This document shows positions 32,021 to 32,408 of a DNA stretch of 32,408 bases, one piece after another. The position numbers and the translations under genes were made by a program. How positions within the stretch are numbered: the stretch's first letter is position 1; every line of letters begins with the position of its first letter. The stretch is from Bacteroidetes bacterium RIFCSPLOWO2_12_FULL_35_15 (GTDB lineage Bacteria; Bacteroidota; Bacteroidia; 2-12-FULL-35-15), in contig MEPB01000032.1 of assembly GCA_001769385.1 (NCBI GenBank), forward strand, positions 1 through 32,408, written 5' to 3'. The notes beneath the pieces were generated by a model that ran no database searches, had not been told where the DNA came from, and saw only the letters and a list, made by a program, of their open reading frames with translations.

Positions 32021-32408
32021 CTACTGTTTAATAAATTTTAATGGAGGCTGTTTATTGTTTTTTAGTCGAATAAAATATAGCCCATTTGGTAAATCTGCAA
32101 TACTAAGAGTCGTTGCTCCAGAAGCTTCCATTACTTTTGTTAAAAGTCCGATTGCGCTATAAATTTGAATCTGTTCTTTTATAATGTAGTTTGTAAATTT
32201 AATAGTAATGGTTTCTGATGCGGGGTTTGGAAATATGGTCCAAAATAATTCCTGATCTCTTTCCTCAATACCAACTATACCACAATCAAATTCAAGAAGG
32301 GAATAGGTAGTATCTAAAGGACAATTGGAGTTTGGGTTAATGACTTTACATTCGTATTTTCCTGATGCAGATATAAATAACGTGTCTTCATTGGTCATAA
32401 ATGGTAAA
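32021..32408 (-). CDS. T9SS cargo protein, C-terminal part (partial)
   Basis: The minus-strand frame is open to the window edge (Leu-Pro-Phe precede the Met at 32398), so this is the 3' end of a longer gene. The visible part ends an Ig-like domain ('ISASGKYECKVINPNSNCPL') and then shows a type A T9SS sorting domain of about 70 residues: 'IFPNPASETITIKF', 'IQIYSAIGLL', and 'LPNGLYFIRLKNNKQPPLKF' with the terminal Lys-Gln. The domain directs secretion through T9SS and cell-surface attachment. The enzymatic or adhesive part lies outside the window. Confidence 0.9.
   Translation of the reverse strand, partial: LPFMTNEDTLFISASGKYECKVINPNSNCPLDTTYSLLEFDCGIVGIEERDQELFWTIFPNPASETITIKFTNYIIKEQIQIYSAIGLLTKVMEASGATTLSIADLPNGLYFIRLKNNKQPPLKFIKQ

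Overview
The window looks like chromosomal DNA of a free-living member of the Bacteroidota. It is AT-rich, and several genes are preceded by the TAnnTTTG -7 box typical of that phylum, with no Shine-Dalgarno leaders. It carries a DUF4175-type protein, a PorW/SprE lipoprotein of the type IX secretion system (T9SS), a type-A T9SS sorting domain, Cys-Lys-Lys lipoproteins, and an ATP synthase cluster that ends at atpG. No rRNA, tRNA or CRISPR array was seen. I would not place it below phylum from this sequence alone.

Layout. 1-420: the start of an IS1595-like transposase, cut by the window edge, which appears to have interrupted a GNAT acetyltransferase. 489-5471: an M28 peptidase divergent from a large DUF4175 membrane/coiled-coil protein, which is followed by an RsbW-like ATPase and a strong terminator. 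5531-8794: a small conserved protein, a lipoprotein, a cyclophilin, pheS (with a possible 30-codon leader ORF) and a small TPR protein. 8810-8881: a large perfect palindrome. 8938-10401: a PepD-like dipeptidase. 10402-13480: a looser stretch with hairpin debris, a predicted outer-membrane protein and a GT-C-like polytopic membrane protein, closed by a terminator that overlaps its stop codon. 13494-20015 (minus strand): an ALDH7-type dehydrogenase, an unknown secreted protein, rseP, dxr and an M23 peptidase, with two repetitive elements between genes. 20214-30115 (plus strand): porW, a bactofilin, an AtpZ-like protein, a small subunit-I-like membrane protein, then atpB, atpE, atpF, atpH, an unexpected lipoprotein gene, atpA, atpG and a terminator. 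30224-32408 (minus strand): an erythromycin-esterase-family protein, a 429-bp gene-free stretch, and the 3' end of a T9SS cargo protein.

How the genes fit together. The plus-strand run from the bactofilin to atpG reads as one transcription region for the F1Fo ATP synthase. The AtpZ-like gene overlaps the bactofilin gene, a terminator-like hairpin lies directly after atpE, and repeat-rich leaders precede atpH and atpG. atpD and atpC are not in the window. dxr (isoprenoid synthesis), rseP (site-2 protease) and the secreted unknown lie head to tail and may be co-transcribed. PorW and the T9SS-tagged protein at the right edge show that the cell exports cargo through T9SS.

Most of the window is ordinary Bacteroidota housekeeping DNA. 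I do not see a clear undescribed defence or biosynthetic system. The most useful anomalies are the lipoprotein gene inside the ATP synthase operon, the atpE-atpF hairpin, the transposase-interrupted acetyltransferase, the possible pheS leader ORF, and several palindromic or direct-repeat elements.
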